Counted from the stretch's first letter, positions 1-11,113 are shown. The stretch is DNA of 64,000 nt from Peptoniphilus gorbachii (GCF_016908115.1 NZ_JAFBDH010000001.1:124001-188000), one strand, 5' to 3'. Made by a program: numbers and translations. The notes: generated by a model not told the origin, from the sequence alone.

Positions 1-40
1 TATAGGATTTTACTTTTTTAATTAAATCATCTATTAACAT
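1..40 (-). CDS. relA: RelA/SpoT-type (p)ppGpp synthetase, N-terminal fragment
   Basis: Partial gene: only the first 13 codons lie in the window, reading MLIDDLIKKVKSY, and the rest runs off the left edge. An AGGTGAT ribosome-binding site sits four bases before the ATG, inside the 3' end of recJ, so the two genes overlap by 14 bases in different frames. The start resembles clostridial Rsh proteins, which begin with a DLIEKVKKYNP-like stretch, and recJ lies just upstream of relA in many Firmicutes. Identity rests on 13 residues plus gene order, so it is likely but not proven. Confidence 0.6.
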   Translation of the reverse strand, partial: MLIDDLIKKVKSY

Positions 41-1814
41 TTTTATCACCTGTAATTCTATAATTTTTAATTTTTAATTGAATTGATATATTTCCATTGA
101 ATTTATTTAACTCTAAATTAAAAATTATATCTATAAAAATATTTGATGGTCTACCTTGAAGTAGCTCCATTATTTCTTCCCTTTCATAATATTTTGCAAG
201 ATTATTTAAAAATATTTCTGAATCCTCAAATAAAGTTGCTGTGTAACTTATATTATCTTGAGATAAAGTCATTTTTAAAAAATTTTTATTTTTTCCCAAG
301 ATATTTAATGAATTTATTTTTAAATTTTTAGCACCAAACTTTGGAGCAGAATTTCCATTGCCAAAAGGCGCAAGATTTTCAATTTCTTTAAGTAAATTCA
401 TGCTAATGTATTTTAATTTTAAATTTCCATCTATATAAATTTTTCTAATTAAATCTTCTTCTGTCAAGTTTTCCTTTTCATCAACATCTTTAATAAAATC
501 TTCTAAATTTTCAAGAGGGAGTGCAAGTCCACAAGCCATTTTATGGCCACCAAAAGATGTTAAATATTCTTTACACTTAGAGAATTCTTTAAACATGTTA
601 TATTCTTCTATACTTCTACCGGAGCCTTTAATTAAATCTCTAGAGTCACTTAATACAAGTGTTGGTCTATAATATTTTTCCTTGATCTTTCCTGCAACAA
701 TACCAAGAATTGATTCATTAAGCCCTTCTACATAAACTATTAGAACCTTGTGTTTATCTAAAAGATTTTCGCTATTAATTTTCTCATCTATGACATTAAA
801 AGCCTTTATTGTTAATTCTTTTCTTTCATAATTTAGCTCTCTTAATTTTTTAGCTTTTTCAAGTGCCACATTATAATCTTTTTCCAGCAAAAGATCTAAG
901 ACATACTTAGCTGATTCAAGCCTACCACTAGAATTTATTGTAGGTCCAAGAATAAAACCGAGATGATATACATCTATATCATTTTTCTTTACATCTGAAG
1001 CTTCTATAAGTGCATTTAGTCCAAGGTGTTTAGTCTCTCTTAAATATTTTAAGCCATAAGAGACTATTATTCTATTTTCATTTATAAGTGGCATTACATC
1101 ACAGACAGTGGCAAGAGCAGCAAAGGACAAAAAGTTTTCGTAAAACTCTTCTTTATCAACACCCTTAATTAAAAATAAATACTCAATTAATTTGAAGGCA
1201 ACTACTGCTCCACAAATATCTTCAAAAGGATAAGAACAGGAAGATTGTTTTGGATCAATAACAGCATTGGCATCTGGTATTAACTCTTTTTCTATGTTAT
1301 TTTCAACTATCTTTGGAACTTCATGATGATCAGTTATAACAATATCTATTCCCTTTGACTTTGCATAAAGAACAGCATCACTTGCAGCAATACCATTGTC
1401 ACAAGTGATAATTAAATTTACACCATCATCATATGCTTTATCAATCAAATTATTATTAATGCCGTAGCCATCTTCTACTCTATGAGGAATATCATAGGAT
1501 ACATTTGCTCCAATTCTATTAAGACCAGTATATAGAATATAAGTGGAAGTAACTCCATCAACATCGTAATCACCAATAATTCTAATTTTATTTTTCTTTG
1601 CGAGGTGACTTAAAATTAAATTAGAAGCCTTAACCATATCCTTCAAAAGTATAGGTGAATTTAAATTTGAAAGCTTTGGTTCCAAAAAGCTCTTTATTTC
1701 TTCTTCAGTATTTATTTCTCTATTAAGTAAAATTTTATATATAACATTATTAATGCCCAGTTTTTTATATTCAATTCCTGGGTCACTTTTATTTTTTATA
1801 AACCATCTTTCCAT
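27..1814 (-). CDS. recJ: Single-stranded-DNA-specific exonuclease RecJ
   Basis: 595 residues, within the usual size of RecJ, a 5'-3' exonuclease acting on single-stranded DNA in recombination and mismatch repair. The DHH phosphoesterase core is clear: DYDVDG at residues 82-87, CDNG near 139, the signature TDHH at 162-165, a following DPK/CGAVVAFKL stretch, and a DHHA1-like GGH motif (TSFGGHKMACG) further on. The ATG at 1814 has a GGTG Shine-Dalgarno core five bases upstream. A promoter with a perfect TATAAT lies just before it, so recJ and the downstream relA-type gene probably form their own transcript, separated from scfB by a terminator. Nothing looks broken. Confidence 0.95.
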   Translation of the reverse strand: MERWFIKNKSDPGIEYKKLGINNVIYKILLNREINTEEEIKSFLEPKLSNLNSPILLKDMVKASNLILSHLAKKNKIRIIGDYDVDGVTSTYILYTGLNRIGANVSYDIPHRVEDGYGINNNLIDKAYDDGVNLIITCDNGIAASDAVLYAKSKGIDIVITDHHEVPKIVENNIEKELIPDANAVIDPKQSSCSYPFEDICGAVVAFKLIEYLFLIKGVDKEEFYENFLSFAALATVCDVMPLINENRIIVSYGLKYLRETKHLGLNALIEASDVKKNDIDVYHLGFILGPTINSSGRLESAKYVLDLLLEKDYNVALEKAKKLRELNYERKELTIKAFNVIDEKINSENLLDKHKVLIVYVEGLNESILGIVAGKIKEKYYRPTLVLSDSRDLIKGSGRSIEEYNMFKEFSKCKEYLTSFGGHKMACGLALPLENLEDFIKDVDEKENLTEEDLIRKIYIDGNLKLKYISMNLLKEIENLAPFGNGNSAPKFGAKNLKINSLNILGKNKNFLKMTLSQDNISYTATLFEDSEIFLNNLAKYYEREEIMELLQGRPSNIFIDIIFNLELNKFNGNISIQLKIKNYRITGDKNVNR

Positions 1815-1839
1815 ATAATCACCACTTCATATAAATTTA

Positions 1840-1868
1840 ATTATATCAAAAATTACCATTAAGGTAAA
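1840..1868 (-). promoter_or_regulatory. Sigma-A-type promoter of recJ
   Basis: On the minus strand TTTACC (-35), a 17-base spacer and TATAAT (-10) lie about 26 bases before the recJ start codon. The -10 is perfect and the -35 matches four of six positions. It sits between the scfB terminator and recJ, where a promoter is needed. Confidence 0.55.
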
Positions 1869-1899
1869 ACTATTATAAAATTAGTAAAGAATAAAAAAA

Positions 1900-1915
1900 G
1901 AACCCCTAAGGGTTC
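1900..1915 (-). terminator. Intrinsic terminator after scfB
   Basis: GAACCC/GGGTTC stem with a four-base loop, followed on the minus strand by a run of seven T. It lies 15 bases after the scfB stop codon and closes the ruvC-to-scfB gene run. Confidence 0.8.
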
Positions 1916-1929
1916 ATAAAAAATTATAA

Positions 1930-3282
1930 TTATTCTTCATTTGCAAGAACTGAAATTGCACATTCAATTCTTTTCTTTTCCATGGCACAGCCAACTTTAT
2001 ATGGTTTATTTATGTCATTATTGCTGTAATAAGCATTAGCATGACATCCGCCTGAGCAATAATATCTTGCCCAGCATGATGGACAGTCTTCATTAGTGTA
2101 GACATTAGAATTTTTAAACTTGTCTCTAAGATTAGTATTTAAAATTCCATCATCTACATTTCCAAGTAAAAATTCTTCTTCACCAACAAATTGATGACAA
2201 GGATAAATTTCTCCTTGTGGTGTAATTGCAACATATTCAGATCCAGCACCACAGCCAACAGTTCTTTTAACTATGCAAGGACCTTGTGATAAATCAATGA
2301 TAAAGTGGAAGAAAGAAAAGTCTTTGTCTTTTTTTCTTATGTCAATGTAGTCTTTACTCATCTTTTCGTATTCACTTAAAATTTTATCTAAATGTTCTTC
2401 TCTTATAGCATAAGGCTCTCTTTCATCAGTTACAACTGGTTCAATAGAAGTCTTTTTAAAACCATGAGAATAAAAATCCTTTAAATCTTCTGAAAAATCT
2501 AAATTTTCATTTGTAAAAGTCCCTCTAATGAAATAATCTTTGTCCCCTCTTTTATCGATAAGTTCCTTAAATTTTGGAACTATTACATCATAGGATCCTT
2601 TACCATTTATTGTAGGACGCATTTCATCGTTTATTTCTCTTCTTCCATCAATTGAAAGAACTACGTTGTCCATGTTTTCATTAATAAAATCTTCAATTTC
2701 TTTATTTAAAAGCATTCCATTTGTTGTAATTGTAAATCTAAAGTGCTTGTTATATTTTTTTTCTTCTTCTCTTCCATAGGCAACTAATTTTTTTACAAGA
2801 TCAAAATTCATTAGGGGCTCGCCACCAAAGAAATCAACTTCAAGATTTTTTCTATTGCCAGAATTTTTTAATATAAAATCTAAGGCTTTCTTTCCAGTTT
2901 CAAAGGACATCAAACTTCTGTCGCCCTTAAAATCACCTTGGGAAGCAAAACAATATTTACATCTCAAATTACAATCGTGAGCAACATGAAGACATAGAGC
3001 CTTAACAACATTTTCTGGATTATATTTTGGAAGTTTAAAATGTTCATCTTCAGAAAATAATAAACCTTCTTTAGTTAAATATTCTATTTCATCATAAGCT
3101 TCTCTTGCATCTTCTATATTATAAAGTTTTGAAAATTTATCAATAATTTCTTCTTTTGATAATTTTTCATAATCATCAATCATTTCATAAACAATTTTTT
3201 CAACAACATGAACTGACCCGCTAGCAATATCAAGGACTATATATCTGTCGTTTAAATAAAATTTGTGAATTCTTTCTACCAT
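1930..3282 (-). CDS. scfB: SCIFF peptide radical SAM maturase
   Basis: 450 residues. Radical SAM enzyme that forms thioether crosslinks on the small Cys-rich SCIFF peptide encoded just upstream. Visible parts: an N-terminal peptide-recognition-like region (1-95), the CxxxCxxC [4Fe-4S] motif as C104/C108/C111 (CNLRCKYC), a GGEP-like motif (FFGGEPLMN), and a C-terminal SPASM/twitch region with many cysteines (CGAGSEY, CPSCWARYYCSGGC, VGCAMEKKR) for auxiliary clusters. AGGAG lies five bases before the ATG. Family and function come from the known SCIFF maturase family; here the precursor gene next door makes the call firm. The modified peptide's role is not known. Confidence 0.95.
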   Translation of the reverse strand: MVERIHKFYLNDRYIVLDIASGSVHVVEKIVYEMIDDYEKLSKEEIIDKFSKLYNIEDAREAYDEIEYLTKEGLLFSEDEHFKLPKYNPENVVKALCLHVAHDCNLRCKYCFASQGDFKGDRSLMSFETGKKALDFILKNSGNRKNLEVDFFGGEPLMNFDLVKKLVAYGREEEKKYNKHFRFTITTNGMLLNKEIEDFINENMDNVVLSIDGRREINDEMRPTINGKGSYDVIVPKFKELIDKRGDKDYFIRGTFTNENLDFSEDLKDFYSHGFKKTSIEPVVTDEREPYAIREEHLDKILSEYEKMSKDYIDIRKKDKDFSFFHFIIDLSQGPCIVKRTVGCGAGSEYVAITPQGEIYPCHQFVGEEEFLLGNVDDGILNTNLRDKFKNSNVYTNEDCPSCWARYYCSGGCHANAYYSNNDINKPYKVGCAMEKKRIECAISVLANEE

Positions 3283-3317
3283 CTTTACTCCTTTACCTAT
3301 CCCTTAACAAAATAAAA

Positions 3318-3333
3318 GCAAGGTTACCCTTGC
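3318..3333 (-). terminator. Hairpin between scfA and scfB, terminator or attenuator
   Basis: GCAAGG/CCTTGC six-base-pair stem with a four-base loop, followed on the minus strand by TTTTATTTT. It lies directly after the scfA stop and 36 bases before scfB. It would let part of the transcripts stop after the short precursor gene, giving more peptide than enzyme. This effect is inferred. Confidence 0.6.
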
Positions 3334-3334
3334 C

Positions 3335-3481
3335 TTAGTTTTCAGAATTTTCGCATTTTTGATTTCCAACTGTGCAGCTAGTTTTGCAAGCTGATTGACA
3401 AGATGTTTGACATTCTCCACATCCGCCTTTTTCATATGTTTTCTTAAGATTTTTCTTTGTAAGTGTTTTTATATGTTTCAT
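3335..3481 (-). CDS. scfA: SCIFF peptide precursor (six cysteines in forty-five)
   Basis: 48-residue peptide. The first 20 residues are a Lys-rich leader (MKHIKTLTKKNLKK...), followed by a Cys-rich core with six cysteines at residues 21, 24, 28, 32, 36 and 43, including CGEC, CQSAC and CKTSC. This matches the SCIFF family, a nearly universal ribosomal peptide of Clostridia modified by the adjacent radical SAM protein. AGGAG lies five bases before the ATG, and yajC ends eight bases upstream, so it is translated from the yajC transcript. No protease or exporter gene specific to it is visible nearby. Confidence 0.95.
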   Translation of the reverse strand: MKHIKTLTKKNLKKTYEKGGCGECQTSCQSACKTSCTVGNQKCENSEN

Positions 3482-3489
3482 AATGTCTC

Positions 3490-3789
3490 CTATTCTTCTT
3501 CTGTATCTTTAAGTTCAGTATTCTTTTTATAAGTACCGTTAATACCCCACTTCATAATTTCAATTTTTGAATTGTCAGATGAAGTTTCAATAACTAAGTA
3601 ATCTTCCTTTACTAGAACAATTTTACCAATTATTCCACCAATTGTTATTATTTTGTCGCCAACTTTTAAATTTTCGCGCATTTCATTTATTTCATTTGCC
3701 TTTTTCTTTTGTGGTCTTATCATGAAAAAATAAAAAATAACAAACATTACTATTAAAGGAATAAAATTTAACATTGCATTTTGATTCAT
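3490..3789 (-). CDS. yajC: Preprotein translocase subunit YajC
   Basis: 99 residues with one N-terminal membrane helix (about 8-24, rich in Ile/Phe/Val/Met), then the family pattern FFMIRPQKKK and the cytosolic motif LKVGDKIITIGGIIGKI. YajC is a small partner of the SecDF-YajC complex that supports protein export. A promoter lies just upstream, and scfA and scfB follow closely. SecD and SecF are not in this window, although in many clostridia they follow this cluster. Confidence 0.93.
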   Translation of the reverse strand: MNQNAMLNFIPLIVMFVIFYFFMIRPQKKKANEINEMRENLKVGDKIITIGGIIGKIVLVKEDYLVIETSSDNSKIEIMKWGINGTYKKNTELKDTEEE

Positions 3790-3824
3790 TATTAACCCCT
3801 TTCTTGTATATTATAGATAATTAT

Positions 3825-3853
3825 ATTATACATTTAATTATATAACTTAACAA
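3825..3853 (-). promoter_or_regulatory. Promoter upstream of yajC-scfA-scfB
   Basis: Minus-strand TTGTTA (-35), 17-base spacer, TATAAT (-10), in the 68-base gap between tgt and yajC. It would let yajC, scfA and scfB be expressed apart from the upstream ruv-queA-tgt genes. Confidence 0.55.
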
Positions 3854-3857
3854 GAAA

Positions 3858-5995
<2,138 letters not shown>

Positions 5996-6008
5996 TTTTG
6001 CCTTTCTA

Positions 6009-7130
6009 TTATTTTATTTTTTCGATATTTGTTCCTGGAAAATAAAATCCAATAATATCATTATAATTATTTCCTTTTTTTGCCATTTCAACAGCTCCAT
6101 ATTGGCTCATGCCAACGCCATGTCCATAGCCTTTTCCCTTTACAATTATTTTGTTATTATTACATTCTATGTCAAACAATGTAGATTTAATTATTGTATT
6201 TCCTAATTTTTGTCTAAAGTCTTTAGCTTTTATAGCTACATCACCCTTAGAAGTATTAAAGACAATATTTTTTACTCTTTTAGAACTATCTGTTAATTCC
6301 AAATTTACACCACTTGCATCACATAGATTTAATTTTTTTAAATCACTATCTTTTAAAGTGTAATTCCAAGTATAAGTTGAATATGGGTCTTCCTTTGAAA
6401 TTAAATATGGTACAAAATTTCCACCCCAAGCTTCTGATGATGATACAGTATAACCTCCTGAAGAAGCACAAAAAATTGTTTCAGCAATTTTTCCGTCGTA
6501 TTTTATAACTTCTCCTAAAGTTTCCTTTACTGCCTCATCAGTTGATTTTTCTTCCACATCTTTTCCGTAATAAACTTGGGATCTAGTAGTATCATCAAGG
6601 TTATATCCCTTTTTGATGAATTTTTTGTAATTATTTATGGCAAAGGATCTTGAGCATAGAGCTTGCGCCTTTAGTGATTCCATTGGAAATTCTGGACTCA
6701 TTTCCTTAGGCAAAACTCCTCTTAAATAATCATCAATTTCTACATTATTTATAATGTCCATTTTTTTATCATTTACTCTAAAGGAAATTGAACCTCTGTA
6801 ATTTCTTTTGATATTATCAACATATATTGGAGAATCGGAGCTTATTAAAAAAGCGCCATCTTGTGGAAAATTGGCTAGTTTAAAGTTATTACCCTTAACA
6901 TATATTTTATCTCCATCAAACATAACATCAAATTCCTTGTTATTTGTATTATTTACAACTTGGTTATCTGAAGTAATAATTTTTAATTTACTTTTAGATT
7001 TTATCTTCAAATTTTCCTTTGCACTTAAGGATTTTCCAACCTTTATGTCAATTTTTTCATAACTTTCCTTTGCAAAAATACTAGTTGGCAATAAGATTAA
7101 AAATATGGCTAACAATAAAATTTTTTTCAT
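6009..7130 (-). CDS. SpoIID/LytB-domain protein
   Basis: 373 residues from the ATG at 7130. A signal peptide covers about residues 1-20 ([15 protein letters not shown]...IFAKE). The SpoIID/LytB domain shows the family patterns [24 protein letters not shown]-like text ([10 protein letters not shown]), FCASSGGYT, and the C-terminal [13 protein letters not shown]. SpoIID proteins are lytic transglycosylases in spore engulfment, and LytB relatives enhance amidases; which applies here cannot be told. An in-frame GTG at 7139 is possible, but GGGTGA is better placed for the ATG. It overlaps no gene and lies one base after the ruvB stop, inside the ruv-queA run. Confidence 0.85.
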   Translation of the reverse strand: MKKILLLAIFLILLPTSIFAKESYEKIDIKVGKSLSAKENLKIKSKSKLKIITSDNQVVNNTNNKEFDVMFDGDKIYVKGNNFKLANFPQDGAFLISSDSPIYVDNIKRNYRGSISFRVNDKKMDIINNVEIDDYLRGVLPKEMSPEFPMESLKAQALCSRSFAINNYKKFIKKGYNLDDTTRSQVYYGKDVEEKSTDEAVKETLGEVIKYDGKIAETIFCASSGGYTVSSSEAWGGNFVPYLISKEDPYSTYTWNYTLKDSDLKKLNLCDASGVNLELTDSSKRVKNIVFNTSKGDVAIKAKDFRQKLGNTIIKSTLFDIECNNNKIIVKGKGYGHGVGMSQYGAVEMAKKGNNYNDIIGFYFPGTNIEKIK

Positions 7131-7131
7131 T

Positions 7132-8133
7132 TCACTCACCCTTATATTCTATACCAAAATGGTCATAAGCTCTTTTGGTAGCAACTCTTCCTCTAGGCGT
7201 TCTCATAATAAAACCTATTTGCATTAAATAAGGTTCATAAACATCTTCTACTGTTCCCTTGTCTTCCCCAATAGCAGCAGATATGGCATCAATACCAACA
7301 GGTCTTCCATAAAATTTTTCTATCATAGTAAGAATTATTCTCCTGTCAATGGTATCTAGTCCATATTTATCAATCTCTAAAAGATTTAATCCCTTTATTG
7401 CCACCTTAGTTGTTATTACGCCCTCTTCTTTGACTTCAGCGTAATCTCTAACTCTTTTTAAAAGTCTATTGGCAATTCTAGGAGTTCCACGAGATCTTCT
7501 TGCAATTTCTAATGCCCCTTCTTCTTCTATTGGAATATTTAAAATCTTTGCAGATCTCATAATAATTTCTACTAAAGATTTTGTGTCATATAAATCCAAC
7601 TTTAACATTACACCAAATCTATCTCTTAGAGGAGATGTAAGCATACCTGCTCTTGTAGTAGCTCCTATAAGAGTAAAGGGTGCAAGGTCAAGTCTAATTG
7701 ATCTTGCTGAAGGTCCCTTTCCTATTATTATATCAAGGGCATGATCTTCCATTGCAGGATAAAGTATTTCCTCTACAGATTTATTTAGTCTGTGAATTTC
7801 ATCTATAAATAGTACATCATCATTATTCAAATTTGTTAGTATGCTGGCAAGATCTCCTTGTTTTTCTATTGCCGGACCTGATGTAACTTTTAAGTTTACA
7901 CCCATTTCATTAGCAATAATACCAGCTAAAGTGGTTTTGCCAAGACCTGGTGGTCCACTTAACAAAGTGTGATCAAGTGGTTCCGATCTATTTTTTGCAG
8001 CTTCGATAAAAATTTTTAAATTATCTACAACTTTTTCTTGTCCAATATATTCACTTAACCACTTTGGTCTAAGGCTAATTTCCTTTGTATCCCCATCAAT
8101 ATAAGATGGTTCCACTAATCTATTTTCATTCAT
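7132..8133 (-). CDS. ruvB: Holliday junction branch migration ATPase RuvB
   Basis: 333 residues. Hexameric AAA+ motor that drives branch migration of Holliday junctions with RuvA. Walker A is [12 protein letters not shown] (about residue 60), Walker B is [10 protein letters not shown], sensor 1 is [10 protein letters not shown], and the arginine-finger region is SPLRDRFG; a winged-helix C terminus follows ([24 protein letters not shown]). It follows ruvA after five bases and runs into spoIID. A GGTTGAT site precedes the ATG. Confidence 0.98.
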   Translation of the reverse strand: MNENRLVEPSYIDGDTKEISLRPKWLSEYIGQEKVVDNLKIFIEAAKNRSEPLDHTLLSGPPGLGKTTLAGIIANEMGVNLKVTSGPAIEKQGDLASILTNLNNDDVLFIDEIHRLNKSVEEILYPAMEDHALDIIIGKGPSARSIRLDLAPFTLIGATTRAGMLTSPLRDRFGVMLKLDLYDTKSLVEIIMRSAKILNIPIEEEGALEIARRSRGTPRIANRLLKRVRDYAEVKEEGVITTKVAIKGLNLLEIDKYGLDTIDRRIILTMIEKFYGRPVGIDAISAAIGEDKGTVEDVYEPYLMQIGFIMRTPRGRVATKRAYDHFGIEYKGE

Positions 8134-8137
8134 AATA

Positions 8138-8722
8138 TCAACCCATTAATTTTAAGGCTTCTCTTATTCTCTCAGAAATATCAAGTGAAGCATCAACTTT
8201 TTCCAGTGATTTTTTTGCGTCATATACATTATAACCCAAGGAGATTAGTGCCTCAACAGCTGGATCATCATTTTCATCAAATAAAGGAGTTTCTTCTTTT
8301 GTAAAATCTAAATCTAAATTTAATTTTTCAACTTTATCCTTCAATTCAAGAATAATTCTCTGTGCAGTTTTTTTACCAACTCCTGGCAGTTTTGTTAGTG
8401 GCTTTTCATCCTTTGATAAAATGTATTTTGCAATATTAGAAACATCATCTCCATCTAAGATTCCCATAGCAAGCTTAGGACCAATACCTGTAACACTTGT
8501 AAGTAAATCAAAGGCATTTCTTGTTTCGCTGTCCTTAAACCCATACAAGATTGCAGCATCTTCTCTAAGAATAAGTCTAATATTTATAAAAACTTCTTCA
8601 TTTTTATAAAAAGTGTGAAGCTCTCTTGAAACCATATTAATTATGTAACCAATTCCATTAGTTTCAAGAACTAAATAACCTCTATCTGTAGAGTGAACTC
8701 TTCCCTTTAAAAATTCTATCAT
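8138..8722 (-). CDS. ruvA: Holliday junction branch migration protein RuvA
   Basis: 194 residues. Tetramer that binds the four-way junction and loads RuvB. The N-terminal OB fold starts MIEFLKGRV and ends near [12 protein letters not shown], helix-hairpin-helix signals follow ([13 protein letters not shown] and [19 protein letters not shown]), and a short C-terminal RuvB-binding helix bundle ends the protein ([10 protein letters not shown]). Its ATG overlaps the ruvC stop codon in a TAATG arrangement, indicating translational coupling. Confidence 0.98.
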   Translation of the reverse strand: MIEFLKGRVHSTDRGYLVLETNGIGYIINMVSRELHTFYKNEEVFINIRLILREDAAILYGFKDSETRNAFDLLTSVTGIGPKLAMGILDGDDVSNIAKYILSKDEKPLTKLPGVGKKTAQRIILELKDKVEKLNLDLDFTKEETPLFDENDDPAVEALISLGYNVYDAKKSLEKVDASLDISERIREALKLMG

Positions 8723-9216
8723 TATATCAACCTAAAACTTTCTTTAAACTTAATTGAACTGCCATGAGTAATTGCAACAGCAAGTGCATCAGCAACATCA
8801 TCAGGTTTTGGTACTTCTTTTAAATTTAAAATCATCTTAACCATTTCTTGAACTTGATTTTTTGTTGCCCTTCCATATCCCACAAGAGCTTGCTTAACTT
8901 GAAGCGGTGTATACTCAAATAAAGAAGCTCCACTTTTTTTTGCAGACAAAACTTCAACTCCACGAGCCTCTGCAACAGTTATTGCAGTCTTTACATTTTT
9001 GTTAAAAAATAATTCTTCAAAGGCAATGTCCTGTGGCTTATATTTATCTATTAAGTCATTCATTTCTGAATAAATAGTATTTAATCTATCTGGAAGAGGG
9101 ACTTTTGCCATTGTAGTTATTGCACCATAATCCAAAACTTTATATGAATTACCATTTAACTCCAAAAAACCATATCCAACTATTGCTATTCCAGGGTCTA
9201 TGCCCATTATTACCAA
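8722..9216 (-). CDS. ruvC: Holliday junction endonuclease RuvC
   Basis: 164 residues. Dimeric resolvase that cuts Holliday junctions in the RuvABC complex. The RNase H-like fold shows the acidic catalytic set in [13 protein letters not shown], the Glu of IAFEELFF, and the final [10 protein letters not shown]. Start chosen as TTG at 9216 because GGTG is placed five bases before it, the same spacing as at recJ; the ATG four codons in is too far from that site. First gene of the ruvC-to-scfB run, just after a terminator. Confidence 0.96.
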   Translation of the reverse strand: MVIMGIDPGIAIVGYGFLELNGNSYKVLDYGAITTMAKVPLPDRLNTIYSEMNDLIDKYKPQDIAFEELFFNKNVKTAITVAEARGVEVLSAKKSGASLFEYTPLQVKQALVGYGRATKNQVQEMVKMILNLKEVPKPDDVADALAVAITHGSSIKFKESFRLI

Positions 9217-9233
9217 TTAATCACCACTTTAAA

Positions 9234-9256
9234 AAGGATAGTTTAAAACTATCCTT
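9234..9256 (-). terminator. Terminator between the 253-residue gene and ruvC
   Basis: AAGGATAGTTT/AAACTATCCTT stem followed on the minus strand by TTTTT. It starts within the stop codon of the upstream gene and separates it from ruvC. Confidence 0.85.
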
Positions 9257-10016
9257 ACTTATATCTTTTTAAAACTCTATCGTTAACTCCATCCCAAAAA
9301 CCATTTCTGAAAATCCTAAATCCATCTATGTATAAAAATTTGAAAATTTTATTGTTAAGAGTATCAATTTCTTGTTCAGTCAAATAGGAATCTACTTCCT
9401 TGATTTTTACATCATCGTCTTCACTTTTAAAAATAAGTTGCAAATCAAGGTGATCGTTAATGTTATTTATTTTGTCGTTAAGTATTTTTTTCCTAACATC
9501 TGAAAGTGTGCTTTTTATAAAAATCCTAATTTGCCTATCTTTTCTAATATCTTTAAAAATTAACTTCTTGAAAGATAAAATTTCTTCATTTTTAAATTCA
9601 TACTGAAAAAGCTTTTTCCTGTTATAAAGTTCATCAATTGTTAAATATTTTAATGTTATTATTTCAAGTAAGTTAATGTGTTTCTTGGAATTAAAACCAA
9701 GTCTATAACCTTCCAAATATAAATAAAGCTCCAACCTATTGATGTCATCATGAATTAAACTAGAAAGGTTTCTCGCAATAAGTTCAATTCCTTCCTTTTG
9801 CTTATAAATTTTAATTATATCTTTTCTCAAATTTTCAAGAGTCACATACCTTGGATAAATATTTTCAATTGACTCATAAACATTGTATAAATTCAAAAGA
9901 ATATTTATGCTATCTAGGTCACCCTTGAATAAGAAATTTGCAATTAGGTATTTTTTTATATCTTTAAAGGCAAGGCTTTTAAAATTTTCTTGATTTAATT
10001 TTTGTGCCAAATCCAT
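9255..10016 (-). CDS. Unrecognised protein, 253 residues
   Basis: I do not recognise a family. The protein is 253 residues, rich in Lys, Ile, Leu and Asn, with predicted helices throughout, no signal peptide, no membrane segment and no cysteine cluster. The C-terminal part has a compact aromatic stretch (KFLYIDGFRIFRNGFW). It is a cytosolic helical protein by appearance. Its ribosome-binding site GGAGGA is built into a long stem with a T run (10021-10071), so expression may be controlled or limited. It lies between asnA and ruvC and ends in its own strong terminator. Coding is supported by the full-length open frame and the Shine-Dalgarno site. Confidence 0.75.
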   Translation of the reverse strand: MDLAQKLNQENFKSLAFKDIKKYLIANFLFKGDLDSINILLNLYNVYESIENIYPRYVTLENLRKDIIKIYKQKEGIELIARNLSSLIHDDINRLELYLYLEGYRLGFNSKKHINLLEIITLKYLTIDELYNRKKLFQYEFKNEEILSFKKLIFKDIRKDRQIRIFIKSTLSDVRKKILNDKINNINDHLDLQLIFKSEDDDVKIKEVDSYLTEQEIDTLNNKIFKFLYIDGFRIFRNGFWDGVNDRVLKRYK

Positions 10017-10020
10017 AAAA

Positions 10021-10071
10021 AAATCCTCCGGTTTCGTATAAAAATATTATACTATATATTCCGAAGGATTT
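10021..10071 (-). promoter_or_regulatory. Stem that buries the ribosome-binding site of the 253-residue gene
   Basis: On the minus strand AAATCCTTCGG (10071-10061) pairs along all 11 positions, one of them G-U, with CCGGAGGATTT (10031-10021). The 3' arm contains the GGAGGA Shine-Dalgarno site and is followed by TTTT and then the ATG, so it also looks like an intrinsic terminator for asnA. The 29-base loop holds a perfect TATAAT and a smaller GTATAA/TTATAC stem. RNA started inside the loop would lack the 5' arm and leave the site open. Confidence 0.6.
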
Positions 10072-10098
10072 GTATCCAATTTGTAAATTTATTAAATT

Positions 10099-11094
10099 TT
10101 ATAATAATTTTATTTTATTTTCTTTACAAAAGTTCAAACTTTTTTCGTCCCAAACGCCTACTTGTACTTCTCCTATATGGCTTTTTTCAAGGAAAAACAT
10201 ACAAATTCTTGATTGACCAATTCCTCCACCAATTGTATAAGGAAGTTTAGCATTTAAAACATCTTGGTGATATTTAAGTTTAAATCTATCAGTAGTATTT
10301 GCAATTTCACATTGACTCTTTAAAGAATCTTCATCAACACGAATACCCATACTAGAAACTTCTAGTGAATTTCCCAAAACTTCGTCCCAAAATAAAATAT
10401 CTCCATTTAAATTCCAATCATCATAATCAGGACTTCTATGATCATGAGGTTCACCTGAATTTAAGTTTGCCCCAATACCCATAATAAAAACAGCACCCTT
10501 ATCTTTACAAATTAATTTTTCTCTTTCCTTTGCAGTTTTACCTGGATATAGATCTTCAAGTTCTTGTGAAGTTATAAAAAATATTTCATCAGGTAATTTT
10601 TGTGAAAGAATATAAGGATAAGTTTGATTGATATATTCTTCAGTTCTCTTAAAAACTGAAAAAATTTCTTTTACAGCTAAAAATAAATATTCTTTATTCC
10701 TGTCACTTTTATCAATTATCTTTTCCCAATCCCATTGGTCAACATAAGAAGAGTGAATTTCATCAAGTTCTTCTTCGGCTCTTATTGCATTCATATCGGC
10801 ATAAATACCTTCGTACTTATTGAAATTATATTCTTTAAGAGCATTTCTTTTCCATTTTGCAAGAGATTGTACTATTTCAACATTAATACCATATTGTCTT
10901 AAATCAAAGTCAACTGCTTTTTCTCCATTTAAGTTGTCATTAAGACCAGTCTCTGGTCTAACAAATAGAGGCGCAGAAACTCTTTGCAAATTTAAAGTAT
11001 TGGCCAAGTCTCTTTGAAAATAATCTTTAACTGACTTAATAGCTATCTGTGTTTCTCTAAGGTCTAATTTTGTAGCACTTGAATTGTTTCTCAT
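10099..11094 (-). CDS. asnA: Aspartate-ammonia ligase AsnA
   Basis: 331 residues from the ATG at 11094. Makes asparagine from aspartate and ammonia with ATP, giving AMP; a class II tRNA-synthetase-like fold. Family motifs include LDLRETQIAIK at the N terminus, RVSAPLFVRPETGLND, SLAKWKR, DMNAIRAEE, HSSYVDQWDWE, DHRSPDYDDW and the C-terminal IGGGIGQSRICMF. GGAGG lies five bases before this ATG; an in-frame ATG four codons earlier has no such site. It is preceded by a terminator, so it is probably the first gene of its transcript. Confidence 0.97.
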   Translation of the reverse strand: MRNNSSATKLDLRETQIAIKSVKDYFQRDLANTLNLQRVSAPLFVRPETGLNDNLNGEKAVDFDLRQYGINVEIVQSLAKWKRNALKEYNFNKYEGIYADMNAIRAEEELDEIHSSYVDQWDWEKIIDKSDRNKEYLFLAVKEIFSVFKRTEEYINQTYPYILSQKLPDEIFFITSQELEDLYPGKTAKEREKLICKDKGAVFIMGIGANLNSGEPHDHRSPDYDDWNLNGDILFWDEVLGNSLEVSSMGIRVDEDSLKSQCEIANTTDRFKLKYHQDVLNAKLPYTIGGGIGQSRICMFFLEKSHIGEVQVGVWDEKSLNFCKENKIKLL

Positions 11095-11113
11095 CTTTTC
11101 CTCCATAATTTTA

